Assembly: GCA_016218815.1 (NCBI GenBank)
Contig: JACRCX010000099.1
Location: 1-64,000 of the forward strand
DNA length: 64,000 nucleotides
Direction of reading: 5' to 3'
Source of the DNA: Deltaproteobacteria bacterium
Lineage (GTDB): Bacteria > Myxococcota_A > Polyangia > DRWM01 > JAAZOP01
Position 1 is the first letter of the stretch, and every line of letters starts with the position of its first letter. The translations under genes and the position numbers were made by a program. Below, piece by piece: positions 1 to 9,387 of the stretch. The notes under the pieces were generated by a model. The model was given only the letters and a program-made list of their open reading frames with translations. It was not told the DNA's origin and searched no databases.

Positions 1-23
1 CCAAGGTGGAGCAGAACAAGTAA
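1..23 (+). CDS. 3' end of an unidentified gene
   Basis: The first bases read as lysine, valine, glutamate, glutamine, asparagine, lysine and a TAA stop at 21-23. This is consistent with the tail of a gene entering from the left, and a strong hairpin follows about 40 bases later. Too little is present to identify a product, and the frame could be accidental. Confidence 0.25.
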
Positions 24-65
24 CGGGTCGGTCGGACTCTCAACCCTCAGCGCTCGACCCTCGAC

Positions 66-104
66 CGCGGCCAGGGGCCGCTTTGGTTGCGGCCACTGGC
101 CGCG
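66..104. terminator. Strong hairpin, possible terminator
   Basis: An 8-bp stem (CGCGGCCA with TGGCCGCG) and a 6-bp inner stem (GGCCGC with GCGGCC) are separated by a 2-by-2 internal loop and capped by a 7-nt loop. No T tract follows. It sits after a putative stop codon and before the acyltransferase gene, so a terminator role is plausible but inferred. Confidence 0.4.
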
Positions 105-108
105 CTGT

Positions 109-136
109 GTTCATCGGTGTCCATCGGTGGTTTCTT
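109..136 (+). repeat. Dispersed repeat R1, copy a
   Basis: Two tandem units of CATCGGTGTC followed by CATCGGTGGTTTC. The same unit recurs near 14529, 16861, 20661 and 23141, in both orientations, with a diverged form near 25063. This copy lies about 50 bases before the acyltransferase start. Function unknown. Confidence 0.8.
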
Positions 137-189
137 TTTCCTCCCGGAAGCGCTATGCGAATCGCTCGAAATAGGGGGCATCCACACCC

Positions 190-1806
190 ATGCGCAAGGA
201 AGATCAGGAACGGGCGGTCGTCGAGGTGGTGAGCCGCGTGGTGGAGACCGTGCGGACCGACGCGGCGGCCACCGGGCCCAGCGTCGAGGACGTCGCGGCG
301 GACGTGCTGTACCGCGAACGGCTGCGCCTGGAGGCGGCGCCGCCGACGCGCGAGACCTCGCGGGAGCGCGCCTACTACCGCGACGCCAGCCGCAAGCTGC
401 TGCGCTCGTCGACGACCGAGCAGGTCGGGCTCGTGCGGGAGATGGCCGAGCGCTTCGCGCGGGAGGTCGTGGGCCACTTCGACCCCGCCATCTACGCGCT
501 GACGACGAAGGTCCTCCCGGTCGGCGCCGGCATCGTGCTCAACGCGGTTTCGCCGCTGTCGCTGCTCTCGCGACTGCCGCGGCTGCCGAACCTGGGGGAC
601 CAGGTCGAAATCCGCGGCGCCGTCGACACCCTGCGCGCCCTGGCCGGGAAGGGGACCGTGATCCTCGCCCCGACCCACCAGTCGCACATGGACTCGATCG
701 TGCTGGGCTGGGCCCTCTACAAGATGGGCCTGCCGCCGTTCATGTACGGCGCCGGCCTGAACCTGTTCACCAACCCGCTGCTCTCGTTCTTCATGCACCA
801 CCTGGGCGCGTACCGCGTCGACCGCAAGAAGAAGGCCGCGCTCTACAAGTCGGTGCTCAAGGAGTACGCGACCGTCGCGCTGGAGTACGGCTACCACAAC
901 CTCTTCTTCCCCGGCGGCACGCGGAGCCGCTCGGGCGCCGTCGAGCGCAAGCTCAAGCTCGGCCTCCTGGGCGCGGGGCTGCGGGCCTTTTCCAACAACC
1001 TGCGGAGCGGCGCGCCCAAGCCGAACGTCTACGTCGTGCCCTGCACGCTCTCGTACGACCTGGTGCTCGAGGCGCAGACGCTGGTCGAGGACCACCTGCA
1101 GGAGGCGGGGCAGTCGCGGTACATCATCGAGGACGACGAGTTCTCGCAGCCGCGGCGCATCTTCAACTTCGCCCGCGACCTCATCTCGCTCGATTCCAAG
1201 ATCGTCCTGCGCATCGGCGAGCCGCTCGATCCCTTCGGCCACCGCGTCCTGCCCGATGGGACCAGCGTGGACGAGGGCGGCAGGACGGTCGACCTGGGTC
1301 GGCTCCTGCGCGAGGACGGCGGTTTGGCGCTGGACGCCGCACGTGCGGCCGAGGTCACGAGGCGGCTGGGCGAGTCGGTGATCCGGGCGCTGTGCCGGGA
1401 GGCGACGTTCCTCTCGACGCAGCTCCTGGCTTTCGCCGTCTTCGGCCTCTTGCGTGCCCGGGCGCTCGACCGCGACCTGTTCCGGTTCCTGCGCACGGCG
1501 CAGGAGCTGGGCGGCGTGCCGCTCGCGGAGGTCTACCCCGCGCTGGAGCGGCTCAAGGACGGCCTGGGCGAGCTGTCGCGGAGCGGGGCGCTGGGCGCGG
1601 AGCCGACGCCGCTGGGGTTCGACCCCGAGGAGACGGTGCCGGACGGCCTGCGCTACTTCGGCACCTACCATACCGACCCGGTGCTGGCGCGCCGCGGCGA
1701 CCGGCTGTTCCCCGGCGACTTGACGCTGCTGTACTACTACCGCAACCGCCTGGGCGGCTTCGGCCTGGAGCCGCGGATCGATCCGAGGCTCGCGGGCGTC
1801 GCGTGA
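190..1806 (+). CDS. Glycerophosphate-type acyltransferase (PlsB/PlsC superfamily)
   Basis: A 538-residue protein with the acyltransferase HX4D signature (THQSHMD, about residue 160) and a substrate-binding block, FFPGGTRSRSG, about 80 residues later. The family transfers fatty acyl groups to glycerol-3-phosphate or lysophosphatidate in membrane lipid synthesis. The length suits a PlsB-like GPAT rather than a short PlsC. An oddity is that the block III position normally held by Glu (FPEGTRS or VEGGRS) is Gly here. The N-terminal 90 residues are charged and probably helical; the C-terminal 150 residues are Leu/Arg rich. The ATG start follows a purine-rich stretch. The stop overlaps the GTG of the next gene (GTGA), implying translational coupling to a phosphatase-like protein that may act in the same lipid pathway. 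Acceptor specificity cannot be read from the sequence. Confidence 0.8.
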   Translation: MRKEDQERAVVEVVSRVVETVRTDAAATGPSVEDVAADVLYRERLRLEAAPPTRETSRERAYYRDASRKLLRSSTTEQVGLVREMAERFAREVVGHFDPAIYALTTKVLPVGAGIVLNAVSPLSLLSRLPRLPNLGDQVEIRGAVDTLRALAGKGTVILAPTHQSHMDSIVLGWALYKMGLPPFMYGAGLNLFTNPLLSFFMHHLGAYRVDRKKKAALYKSVLKEYATVALEYGYHNLFFPGGTRSRSGAVERKLKLGLLGAGLRAFSNNLRSGAPKPNVYVVPCTLSYDLVLEAQTLVEDHLQEAGQSRYIIEDDEFSQPRRIFNFARDLISLDSKIVLRIGEPLDPFGHRVLPDGTSVDEGGRTVDLGRLLREDGGLALDAARAAEVTRRLGESVIRALCREATFLSTQLLAFAVFGLLRARALDRDLFRFLRTAQELGGVPLAEVYPALERLKDGLGELSRSGALGAEPTPLGFDPEETVPDGLRYFGTYHTDPVLARRGDRLFPGDLTLLYYYRNRLGGFGLEPRIDPRLAGVA

Positions 1807-2693
1807 GCTACCCGCTGCGGCTGGTCGACGAGCGTCCGCTGCCGGCGGACTACGACGGTCCCGTGCACGTGTGGGACGTCGACCAGACGTACCTCGACAC
1901 CGACCTCTCGAGCCTGGCCGGCATGCTGCGCATCCCGCTGGAGATGGCGATCGACAAGCGGACGATCCCCGGCGTGGTGGCGGTCTTGCGCGAGTGCCGC
2001 CGTGGGCCGGGCCCGAGTCCGGCGAGCGTCCCGCTGTACTTCGTCTCGGCCAGCCCGCCGCAGCTCGAGGGGGTCATCCGGCGGCGCATGCTGCTGGACG
2101 GGGTCGAGCCCGACGGCTTCGTGATGAAGGACCAGCTCGCGCTGGCGCTGCGGGGCGCGTTCCGGAGGTTGCGCACGCAGGTCGAGTACAAGCTGACCGC
2201 GTTGTGGACCTTGATCGCCGTCCTGCCGCCGCGTGCCCGGCTGGTGCTGGTCGGGGACGACTGGGAATCCGACGCGTCGGTCTTCGCCCGCCTGGCCGCG
2301 GTGCAGGCCGGCGAGCTGGCGCCGGACCTGCTCCCCGAGGCGCTCGAAGGCGCCGGAGTGATGGACCCGCCACGGCTGGTCGAGCTGGCGAGGCGGGCGC
2401 AGGGGCGGGCGCGGGTGGAGCGGGCGTGCGTGCTCTTGACGCGGGGCCGCGATCCGTCCGCGTTCGAGGCGCACCGTCCGGTCGTGTTCGCGGCGCGCGA
2501 GGCCTTCCAGCTTGCGGCCGTGCTCCTGGACGGAGGGCTCGTGGCTCGGGCCGGCGCGGCTCGCGTCGCGTGCCGGTTGCGGGACGCCCGCGGGTGGACG
2601 CGCGCGGCATTCGTCGAGTCGCTGGCGGATCTTTCGGCCCGCCGGCTGGTTTCCGGCCAAACCATCGGGGTCCTTCGCGATTCGCTCCCCTGA
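1803..2693 (+). CDS. HAD-like phosphatase related to App1/DUF2183
   Basis: About 296 residues. The N-terminus carries the HAD nucleophile motif DxDxT within VHVWDVDQTYLDTD. Next come a Ser-containing motif II-like stretch (LYFVSASPPQL), a lysine (QVEYK) and an acidic motif (LVLVGDDWESDASVF). This order resembles the App1 phosphatidate phosphatase catalytic domain, which dephosphorylates phosphatidate. The last 120 residues are Arg/Ala rich without recognisable motifs. The GTG start overlaps the upstream acyltransferase stop by 4 nt, so both are made from one transcript. An acyltransferase paired with a lipid phosphatase would fit glycerolipid synthesis, but the substrate is inferred from neighbourhood and family only. 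Confidence 0.65.
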   Translation: MSYPLRLVDERPLPADYDGPVHVWDVDQTYLDTDLSSLAGMLRIPLEMAIDKRTIPGVVAVLRECRRGPGPSPASVPLYFVSASPPQLEGVIRRRMLLDGVEPDGFVMKDQLALALRGAFRRLRTQVEYKLTALWTLIAVLPPRARLVLVGDDWESDASVFARLAAVQAGELAPDLLPEALEGAGVMDPPRLVELARRAQGRARVERACVLLTRGRDPSAFEAHRPVVFAAREAFQLAAVLLDGGLVARAGAARVACRLRDARGWTRAAFVESLADLSARRLVSGQTIGVLRDSLP

Positions 2694-2718
2694 CCCGCGA
2701 TCGGGCTTCGAAACCCGA

Positions 2719-2754
2719 AGGAATCTCGCGCAGAGCCGCAGAGCCGCAGAGGGG
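2719..2754 (+). repeat. Dispersed repeat R2, copy a
   Basis: GGAATCTCGCGCAGAG followed by two CGCAGAG-type units. A near-identical copy is at 14463-14498. It lies 25 bases after the phosphatase stop in a roughly 240-base gap that otherwise shows no gene. Confidence 0.75.
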
Positions 2755-2936
2755 GGAATCGGCTCCTGCTCAGCGCTGCCAAGGCGGAAATCGTCATCGG
2801 CCGGCGAAAATCGACGACGACAGTTGGCGAGATCGAGGCTCTAATTGAATGAGGAGATCGTGTGCGGCGAGCGAAACGGATTTTGTGGGGCTGACGAGCC
2901 GGAACGGGGCTCCGTGACGCGGGAGGGCAGGTGGGG

Positions 2937-3299
2937 ATGGGGCGCAATACCTTGAAATTGCACGGGTGGGCCGCCGCGGTCGTGGAGTTCGGGTCCGCAT
3001 CCGACACGACGTCGCGCGACCCTCTACCGTCATGGGCGCAGCGACTGACGCGGCGGCAGTGGGAGATTGCGGGCCTTGTGGGGGAGGGGCTGGACGACCA
3101 AGCCATCGCGGCGGTCCTCGGGTGCGGCTTCAAGACGGTCCGGAACCAACTCTCCCTGGTGTACCAGGTACTCGGCATCGATCACCGCACCCGCCTTGCG
3201 CTGATGGTTCAGGAGTGGCGGCTCCGCGGTGAGGATCCGGGCAGCACGGACCCGGGACAAAAGTCCCATCGACAACCCGCCGGGAGCGGGACACGATGA
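2937..3299 (+). CDS. Small LuxR/GerE-type helix-turn-helix protein
   Basis: About 120 residues. A GerE-like DNA-binding helix-turn-helix occupies residues 35-90: LTRRQWEIAGLVGEGL, DDQAIAAVLGC, KTVRNQLSLVYQVLGI. This is the usual pattern of a LuxR-family output domain. No receiver or sensor domain is present, so it is probably a stand-alone transcription factor or a partner of another protein. The basic tail may be disordered. An in-frame GTG six bases upstream is an alternative start. The leader and first codons (2892-2966) are duplicated in front of the ECF-sigma-like gene at 3506-3581, where the predicted first residues are again Met-Gly-Arg-Asn. The two genes therefore share a common 5' origin although their bodies are unrelated. 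Confidence 0.65.
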   Translation: MGRNTLKLHGWAAAVVEFGSASDTTSRDPLPSWAQRLTRRQWEIAGLVGEGLDDQAIAAVLGCGFKTVRNQLSLVYQVLGIDHRTRLALMVQEWRLRGEDPGSTDPGQKSHRQPAGSGTR

Positions 3300-3505
3300 G
3301 AACCGGAGTCGAACGGATGCAAGGCAGCGACCCTCGGCCAGGGGGAGGAACACGACCCCCGCGTCGCCCGACCAGGGCTCGCGGACATACGGCGATCTCG
3401 GCTCGGTCTTCGACAAGTTGTACCCCGACTTGCGGAGCCCCTCCGGCGGGTCTGGGGTGACCCGCCGTGTCGTGCCGGTGGCCGGCGAGTCGGTCGCGCC
3501 GACGC

Positions 3506-3581
3506 CGATGGAGCCGAGCGACGGGGTGGCGACGCGAGAGGAGAGGTGGGAATGGGGCGCAACGTCTTGAAATCACACGGG
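3506..3581 (+). repeat. Duplicated leader and start region (partner at 2892-2966)
   Basis: The two segments align over about 75 bases, sharing GAGCCG, ACGGGG, GACGCG, AGGTGGG, ATGGGGCGCAA, CTTGAAAT and CACGGG in the same order. Each covers the probable ribosome-binding site and the first codons of the gene that follows. The right-hand copy runs directly into a G12 tract, whereas the left-hand copy has GGGTGGG there. Confidence 0.7.
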
Positions 3582-3590
3582 GGGGGGGGG
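3579..3590 (+). repeat. G12 homopolymer tract at gene start
   Basis: Twelve consecutive G residues lie nine codons after an ATG at 3552. With 12 Gs that ATG gives a peptide of about 57 residues ending at the TGA at 3723. With 13 or 10 Gs it joins the sigma-factor frame that begins at 3593. The tract could be a slippage switch or a sequencing/assembly error. Confidence 0.7.
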
Positions 3591-3598
3591 CGACTTCC

Positions 3599-4345
3599 GT
3601 GCTTGACACGGATCACGCGAACGCGTCGGGCGGCGACGGGGAGCGCCCTGCGAAGCCGCGGTCGTCGGACGACCCAGCGCTCCCAGGGACGCCGACCGAC
3701 TCGTCCGAGTCGTACCGATCGCTGACGCGCTTGGTGGCGAGCGTGTTCCGCAAGCTGCGTCCGGGCAGGAAGCTGCCTCCCGAGCTGCTTCATGATGTGG
3801 TGGTCAAGGCGATCCTGGGTCTGCACCGCTGGCGGCGCGATTGCGCCCTCTCGACGTGGGTTTTTCGCATCGCGGCGAACGAGCTTGCGCAGCGGGAGCG
3901 CGGCGACCGCGCCGCGGCAGGTGTCGCGGATCGGCTGGCGCGGGAGTCTTCGTCGCCGCCTCCGCTCACGCCGGAGCAGATCGCCACGGCGTCGGAACGG
4001 CGCTGTTCCATCGCCGGAACGCTGGCTCGGGTGTCCTTGCACCGCCGGACCTGCGTGCTGTGGATGGACGTCTGGCAGCGCAAGGCGGAGGACCTGGCCA
4101 GACACCTCGGGACGACGTCGGGTGCGGTGCGGGAGGCCGCGTCGGAAGCGCGGCAAGAGCTTGGCCCGCTGCTGAAGCGCCTGGACGACCCGCGGGCGCC
4201 GCCGGTCGGACCGCCGGTCCGCGGCCTTCGGTGCCCGGCCGAAACCTGTTCCGCGGCGACGGACGGGTGGCTTCGCTGTCCGTTGGTCCTGCCGGCCGAC
4301 GTGTCGGCGACGCTGCGAGGAGCCATGGGCGAAAAAAGATCCTGA
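3599..4345 (+). CDS. ECF-type sigma-70 factor-like protein
   Basis: The frame encodes a sigma-70 region 2 (ELLHDVVVKAILGLHRW, then STWVFRIAANELAQR) and a region 4-like C-terminal helix set (LARHLGTTSGAVREAASEARQEL). ECF sigma factors bind core RNA polymerase and redirect it to stress or envelope promoters. The GTG start given here is the first plausible one that needs no frameshift. The better start by homology with the neighbouring HTH gene is the ATG at 3552, which has a good purine-rich leader but is out of frame at the present length of the G12 tract. The frame also stays open upstream to 3467. No anti-sigma factor is obvious next door. The following secreted, membrane and lipoprotein genes run in the same direction and could be targets. 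Confidence 0.65.
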   Translation: MLDTDHANASGGDGERPAKPRSSDDPALPGTPTDSSESYRSLTRLVASVFRKLRPGRKLPPELLHDVVVKAILGLHRWRRDCALSTWVFRIAANELAQRERGDRAAAGVADRLARESSSPPPLTPEQIATASERRCSIAGTLARVSLHRRTCVLWMDVWQRKAEDLARHLGTTSGAVREAASEARQELGPLLKRLDDPRAPPVGPPVRGLRCPAETCSAATDGWLRCPLVLPADVSATLRGAMGEKRS

Positions 4346-4553
4346 CGAACGACGCGGTTGGTGCATCTAACAGGGTGGAGCACGTCGAGCGGGCACGATG
4401 CGGAACGGGGGGTGATCGGACGGCCATCTTGCCGACCGTGGGAGATCCCCCGACGTGCGACGATGGGTACGGTAGCGCGAGCTCGCGCCGCCCGCGATCG
4501 TGCGGATGTTCGCGAAGTCGTCCGAGGGCGACACGAAAGGAAGGGAATCAGGC

Positions 4554-5117
4554 ATGAAGACGAGAAGGATGATTGGGCTCCTGGCCGCCGCAACCGTGGC
4601 TTGCCTGGTCGTCGGGGTGGCGGGGACCGGCGGGAACGCTCGCGCGACGACCGACGCCAAGAGGTATCCGGCGTCAGCGTGCGTGGCCGTCTGGAACCAG
4701 CACGTGGACGAAGACATCGACTCGCAGTATGGTTACTCCGAGGAGGGCTTCCTGGAGAACTACAGCGCCGAGAACGCCGACGGCTCTGGCGGTGTCGATC
4801 TGAAGATCCAGTGTGCGGCCACACGCGAATGCACGAACACGGCGTCTGACGGCAACTGGTTCGGGATGCGCGACGACAACGACGCCAAGAACGGAAAGTG
4901 CCGCATGGAAGTCTGGACGCCGACCGGGAGCTACTACTGGGGGTCTTTCTACTCAACCAGCGGCGCCAGCACAACCCCGCAACGCGTCGACCTTGTCGCC
5001 CCGACCAATTCGCCGAGCTACAACTTCCAGTCCCTGTACTGCGAGCTGCCGCCGCAGGACTACAATCATTGGCGCAACGTTCTGACCGGGTACCAGATCA
5101 CGGACGACGGTTGCTAG
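4554..5117 (+). CDS. Small secreted protein, function unknown
   Basis: A 187-residue precursor with a clear signal peptide: a basic start (MKTRR), a hydrophobic core (IGLLAAATVACLVVGVAG) and a probable cleavage near ARA. The mature part is Tyr/Asn/Ser rich and has at least five cysteines, including YPASACVAVW near its start and a final Cys, suggesting disulfides. I do not recognise the family; the pattern recalls small exported proteins of myxobacterial genomes. ATG is preceded by GGAAGGGA at good spacing, which decides the start over an in-frame ATG 54 bases upstream. It is first of three same-strand genes encoding exported or membrane proteins after the sigma-like gene. Confidence 0.7.
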   Translation: MKTRRMIGLLAAATVACLVVGVAGTGGNARATTDAKRYPASACVAVWNQHVDEDIDSQYGYSEEGFLENYSAENADGSGGVDLKIQCAATRECTNTASDGNWFGMRDDNDAKNGKCRMEVWTPTGSYYWGSFYSTSGASTTPQRVDLVAPTNSPSYNFQSLYCELPPQDYNHWRNVLTGYQITDDGC

Positions 5118-5145
5118 CTCTGGCCGTGGCGCCGGTGGAGACAAG

Positions 5146-5928
5146 TTGAACAGCGGCCGACCCCAACGGGCGCTACTGGCCTTCGTCCTGGTGGGCAGTG
5201 GGGCGGTCCTTGCCCTACTCCTCGGCCGGGGCGCGGCCTCCTCGGATCGCACCGGACAGATGGCGGAAGCTGCCCCGGACGCCGGTTCGACAATGGACCA
5301 GGAACTCGCGCGACGCTTGAACACCCTGAGCACCCGCTTGGCCGTCCTCAGTGCCGCGCAATCGGACCTGGCCGCCCGCCACCAGGCGATCGAAGCCAAC
5401 GGCGCGCTCGCGACGGTCGCAACTACCCGCCCCACGCCGCCGAAGCAGCCCCCGGAGGACGAAGAGTATGCCGCCGCGGACGGTGGCTCTGCGGCTGACG
5501 GGTTCCCCACGGCCAAACTCTCGCCCGCGGAAGAACTCGCAGAAATTCACGCCTGCGAGTCCCGGCTCGTCGCGCGGCGCGAGGAACAGCTCGCCGAGGA
5601 GCCGTCCGACCCGCGATGGAGTTGGGGAATGGAGCGGGATATCGGTCAGTCGCTCGCTGCTCCGGCCATGGGGGCCCCGCGATTGAGCCACTTGCGGTGC
5701 GGTACCACGATGTGTGGCGTCAGCATGTCGTTCTCCGACGCAAACGCCGTTCAGCGGTTCAGCGAGGGGGCGCGGACCTCGGAACCCTGGACCTCCGTCG
5801 GCGAGTTGATGTTGCACCGGGACAGCTACGAAGACGTGGATGTCGAAGTGTACATCGCGAGGCAGGGCCACGCCTTCCGCCCAGCGTTTGATGTCCCGGG
5901 GGACCAACCCGCCGGACACGAACGGTGA
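5146..5928 (+). CDS. Membrane-anchored protein with conserved C-terminal domain, function unknown
   Basis: 260 residues. One N-terminal transmembrane segment (LLAFVLVGSGAVLALLLG) would leave the rest outside the cytoplasm. A helical heptad-like stretch follows (residues 45-85), then an acidic Pro-rich linker. The C-terminal 120 residues contain EPSDPRWSWGMERD and LRCGTTMCGVSMSF. This D-x-x-W plus C-x5-C pattern is common in uncharacterised deltaproteobacterial envelope proteins. The TTG start is chosen because GGAG lies just upstream and no ATG gives the membrane segment. The stop overlaps an ATG of the next frame, and the next gene's better start lies 24 bases further on, so the two are probably co-transcribed. 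Confidence 0.65.
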   Translation: MNSGRPQRALLAFVLVGSGAVLALLLGRGAASSDRTGQMAEAAPDAGSTMDQELARRLNTLSTRLAVLSAAQSDLAARHQAIEANGALATVATTRPTPPKQPPEDEEYAAADGGSAADGFPTAKLSPAEELAEIHACESRLVARREEQLAEEPSDPRWSWGMERDIGQSLAAPAMGAPRLSHLRCGTTMCGVSMSFSDANAVQRFSEGARTSEPWTSVGELMLHRDSYEDVDVEVYIARQGHAFRPAFDVPGDQPAGHER

Positions 5929-5951
5929 TGTGCGCCCGGAGGAGCTGCGCG

Positions 5952-7139
5952 ATGGATGAGAGACGACCACGGACCCGAAGATGGCTCGACGCCGCTGCCG
6001 CGCTGACGATCCTGGGAGGCGCCTGCGGAGGCGGCACGTCGCTCATTGGGGATGGCGGTGACGGGGAACCGTGGCGCCCGCCCATCGAGGACATCGGGGA
6101 GTCCGGATGGAGGGACAGCACGGAGCCGTGGGTGCCCCCTGCCCTGCCGGACTGCCGGTTCACACGCTTCTTCCCCCTCGATGTGTGGTGCGAGCCGGGT
6201 GGCGTGGTCGCCAGCTATGGCTGGGACGAATTCGAGGTCACACCCGAGGGCGGCGCGCGCGGCCTGGGCACCTACTTCTCGGTGGCGCACAACGACGGAA
6301 CGGGATGGGTGGAGTGGTTCCGCCCGACGTGCGGATCGGGAGGAAGCGGTGCGACGTGCGTCTACATGCTGGACGGGCGTCTCGCCGAGGGCATTCTTGG
6401 ACATGGCGTGGACGCCGTCGGGTTGATTACACCGGAAGGCGTCGCCAGCCGGTGGTCGGAGCTGGTGCCGATCGAGCAGTTCTGGGTCGTCAACGAGCAC
6501 CTCGCCTACGCGCTGTGGTCCGAACGGGTTGTTCGATTCGACGGAACAGGCTGGTCGCCACTGCCCGCCGAACCGCCATCGGGGTCGTACAAGCTCCTCT
6601 GGGGCGACGAGACCGAACTCTGGATTGCAGGCAACGACGGAGCGGTCGCCGAGTGGACCGGGGATTCCTGGAGGATTCACAGTGCGGGGACGATTGCGGA
6701 CTTCACTGCCATTTGGGGGATGGGGGACCGCCGCGTGTGGCTGGCATCAGGCGGAGCACTCCGCTTCCACGACCTCGACGACACCTGGAGCGAGGTCCCT
6801 TGGCCGGACGCCTCGGCCGACGCTCCCTGTCGGGGCGATGCCGGAATCCGTGGCTTCTGGGGCGCCGGCGAAGTGCTGTTCTTCCATACCGGCGACCAGG
6901 TGATCCGCTGGGACGGCGTGAACTTCGAGGTGCTCGGCTACTGGCCGGCCCGTCGCGAAGGGGGGAACTGCGTCGGAGGATTGGTCATCGCTGCCATGTG
7001 GGGCAATACGACCGACGAAGTGTTCTTCGCCGTAATGGACCGGAACACGTCGGTGACCCCGGAATGCCCTGGCGGATACGGGAGCCCCGGCAGACCTTTC
7101 GTCTTGTATTGGGACGGAACGACGTTCCACTGGATGTAG
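5952..7139 (+). CDS. Lipoprotein with beta-propeller-like WDG repeats
   Basis: 395 residues. A lipobox-like LGGAC after a hydrophobic segment suggests a lipoprotein. The body repeats short units such as VRFDGTGW, AVAEWTGDSW, IWGMGDRRVW, VIRWDGVNF and ends LYWDGTTFHWM, which suggests a propeller of about five to seven blades. It is a paralogue of the lipoprotein near 57.3-58.5 kb: both have the motif GWRDSTEPWVPP after the linker and the same C-terminal ending. A broken third relative lies near 56.7-56.95 kb on the other strand. ATG follows GGAGGAG, which decides the start over upstream GTG and ATG. Ligand unknown. Confidence 0.7.
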   Translation: MDERRPRTRRWLDAAAALTILGGACGGGTSLIGDGGDGEPWRPPIEDIGESGWRDSTEPWVPPALPDCRFTRFFPLDVWCEPGGVVASYGWDEFEVTPEGGARGLGTYFSVAHNDGTGWVEWFRPTCGSGGSGATCVYMLDGRLAEGILGHGVDAVGLITPEGVASRWSELVPIEQFWVVNEHLAYALWSERVVRFDGTGWSPLPAEPPSGSYKLLWGDETELWIAGNDGAVAEWTGDSWRIHSAGTIADFTAIWGMGDRRVWLASGGALRFHDLDDTWSEVPWPDASADAPCRGDAGIRGFWGAGEVLFFHTGDQVIRWDGVNFEVLGYWPARREGGNCVGGLVIAAMWGNTTDEVFFAVMDRNTSVTPECPGGYGSPGRPFVLYWDGTTFHWM

Positions 7140-7213
7140 CGACAGAAGAGCCTGGTGGGTGCCTGCGCGTCTGGCGCCCTGCCCCAGCCGGTTGTGGCCC
7201 CGGGACACCTGCG

Positions 7214-8604
7214 TCATCGTCCGGCAGATCGCCTCCGCCCCGCCCGCCGCCGCTTCGCCGCCAGCGCCCCGCGCAGGATGGCCACGTACTCCTCGGGAGT
7301 CGAGGGCTTGGGGATGAAGGCGGCGACGCCGCGGAGGTTGGGGTCGACGGAGGGAGCGGCGTAGCCTGACGTCAGGAGCACGGGGACGCGAGGGTCGATC
7401 GCACGCAGCGCCGCCAAGGTCTCCCCGGGCGTCTTTCCCGGCATCGAGAGATCGAGCACCACGGCGACGACTTCCTTGACGTGCTGGCGGAAGATCTCCA
7501 CCCCCTCGGCCCCGCCCCCCGCCTGGAGAGCCCGGAAACCGCCGTGCGCCAGGATCCCCACCGAGACCTGCCGCACCAGCGGCTCGTCGTCAATCACCAG
7601 CACCGTCCCGATCGCCGCCGCCGCCGTCGCCGGAACCTCGGCCCGACGCTTCTCGACCGGCGCCGGACGCGCGCCCGCCGCCCCGGCCGGCAACGCCACC
7701 CGGAACCTCGTCCCCTTCCCCGGCGCACTGTCCACCGCGATCGCACCCTTGTGCGCCCGCACGATGCCCAGCACCGCCGCCAGCCCCAGCCCGCGCCCGG
7801 CAGCCTTCGTGCTGAAGAACGGCTCGAAGATCCGCGCCCGCGTCGTCGCGTCCATCCCCTGGCCCCGGTCCGTGACCTCGAGCACCACGTACCGCCCCGG
7901 AGCCAGCGGCTCGCCCGCCGGCGACACGTACTCCCGCTCCCGCGGCCCGATCGCGACTTCGTGCGTCACGATCCCCACCGTGCCGCCCCGTTCCCCCGTC
8001 GCCTCCGCCGCGTTGCCCACCAGGTTGACCACGACCTGCCGGAGCTGCCCGACGTCCGCGTCGATCGCCGGCAGTGCGCCCGCCAGCCGGCGGCGCAGGC
8101 GGACGCGCTTGGACAGCGCCGCCCGCAACAGCGGCAGGTTCTCGACGATCACCGCGTTCAGATCGACGGGCCGGACGGCGAACGTGCCGCGGCCCGAGTA
8201 GGCCAGCATCTGGCGCGTCAGGTCGGCCGCGCGGTCGACGGCCTCGAGCGCGGTGTCCAGATGCCTGCGGGCCGAATGGCGCCCCGGCAGCTCGACCACC
8301 GCTCCCCGGTACGCCGCGCGGAACGCGGCCCCCAACTCGGTCGCCGCCAGCTCCGGGTCGGTGCGCACGTTGAGGGGATGGCGCGCCGGTTCCCGCGGCA
8401 GCGGCGGCAGGCGGTGCTGCGCCGCGTTCATCCGGTCGAACGTGCCGTCGTCGCGGAACCGCCAGGCGATGTCCTTGAGCGGTCGGCCCAGGTCTCCGGG
8501 AAGGATGCCCAGGACCCGCTGCGTCGCACAATTCGAGACGAACGCGCCCTTGCCGCCCCGTGCGCCGGCGCGCCGTCCGAGGGCTCCTCCGCCGCGACGT
8601 CGGC

Positions 8605-8608
<4 letters not shown>
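7214..8608 (-). CDS. Hybrid signalling protein: kinase ATPase domain plus receiver, no clear H-box
   Basis: About 464 residues. After a PAS-like start (VLGILPGDLGRPLKDI) and a helical bundle (EAVDRAADLTRQMLAYSG) comes a HATPase_c domain with N box (VVNLVGNAAEAT), G1 (DRGQGMD), F box (FEPFFSTK) and G2 (GRGLGLAAVLG). A C-terminal receiver follows, with the acidic cluster VIDDE, phospho-acceptor Asp in VVLDLSMPG, then TSGY and IPKP. The phosphorylatable His normally found just before the AADLTRQ helix, as HDFNNLL, is not visible, so the protein may have lost autokinase activity or use an atypical His. The GTG start overlaps the stop of the upstream terC-like gene (GTGA), making it third in a coupled cluster. 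Confidence 0.7.

Positions 8609-9383
<775 letters not shown>

Positions 9384-9387
<4 letters not shown>

Noticed and set aside
3229-3570. Possible 113-residue protein between the HTH gene and the sigma-like gene
   Set aside because: No ribosome-binding site or recognisable motif, and its end lies in the duplicated leader. Kept as non-coding until shown otherwise.
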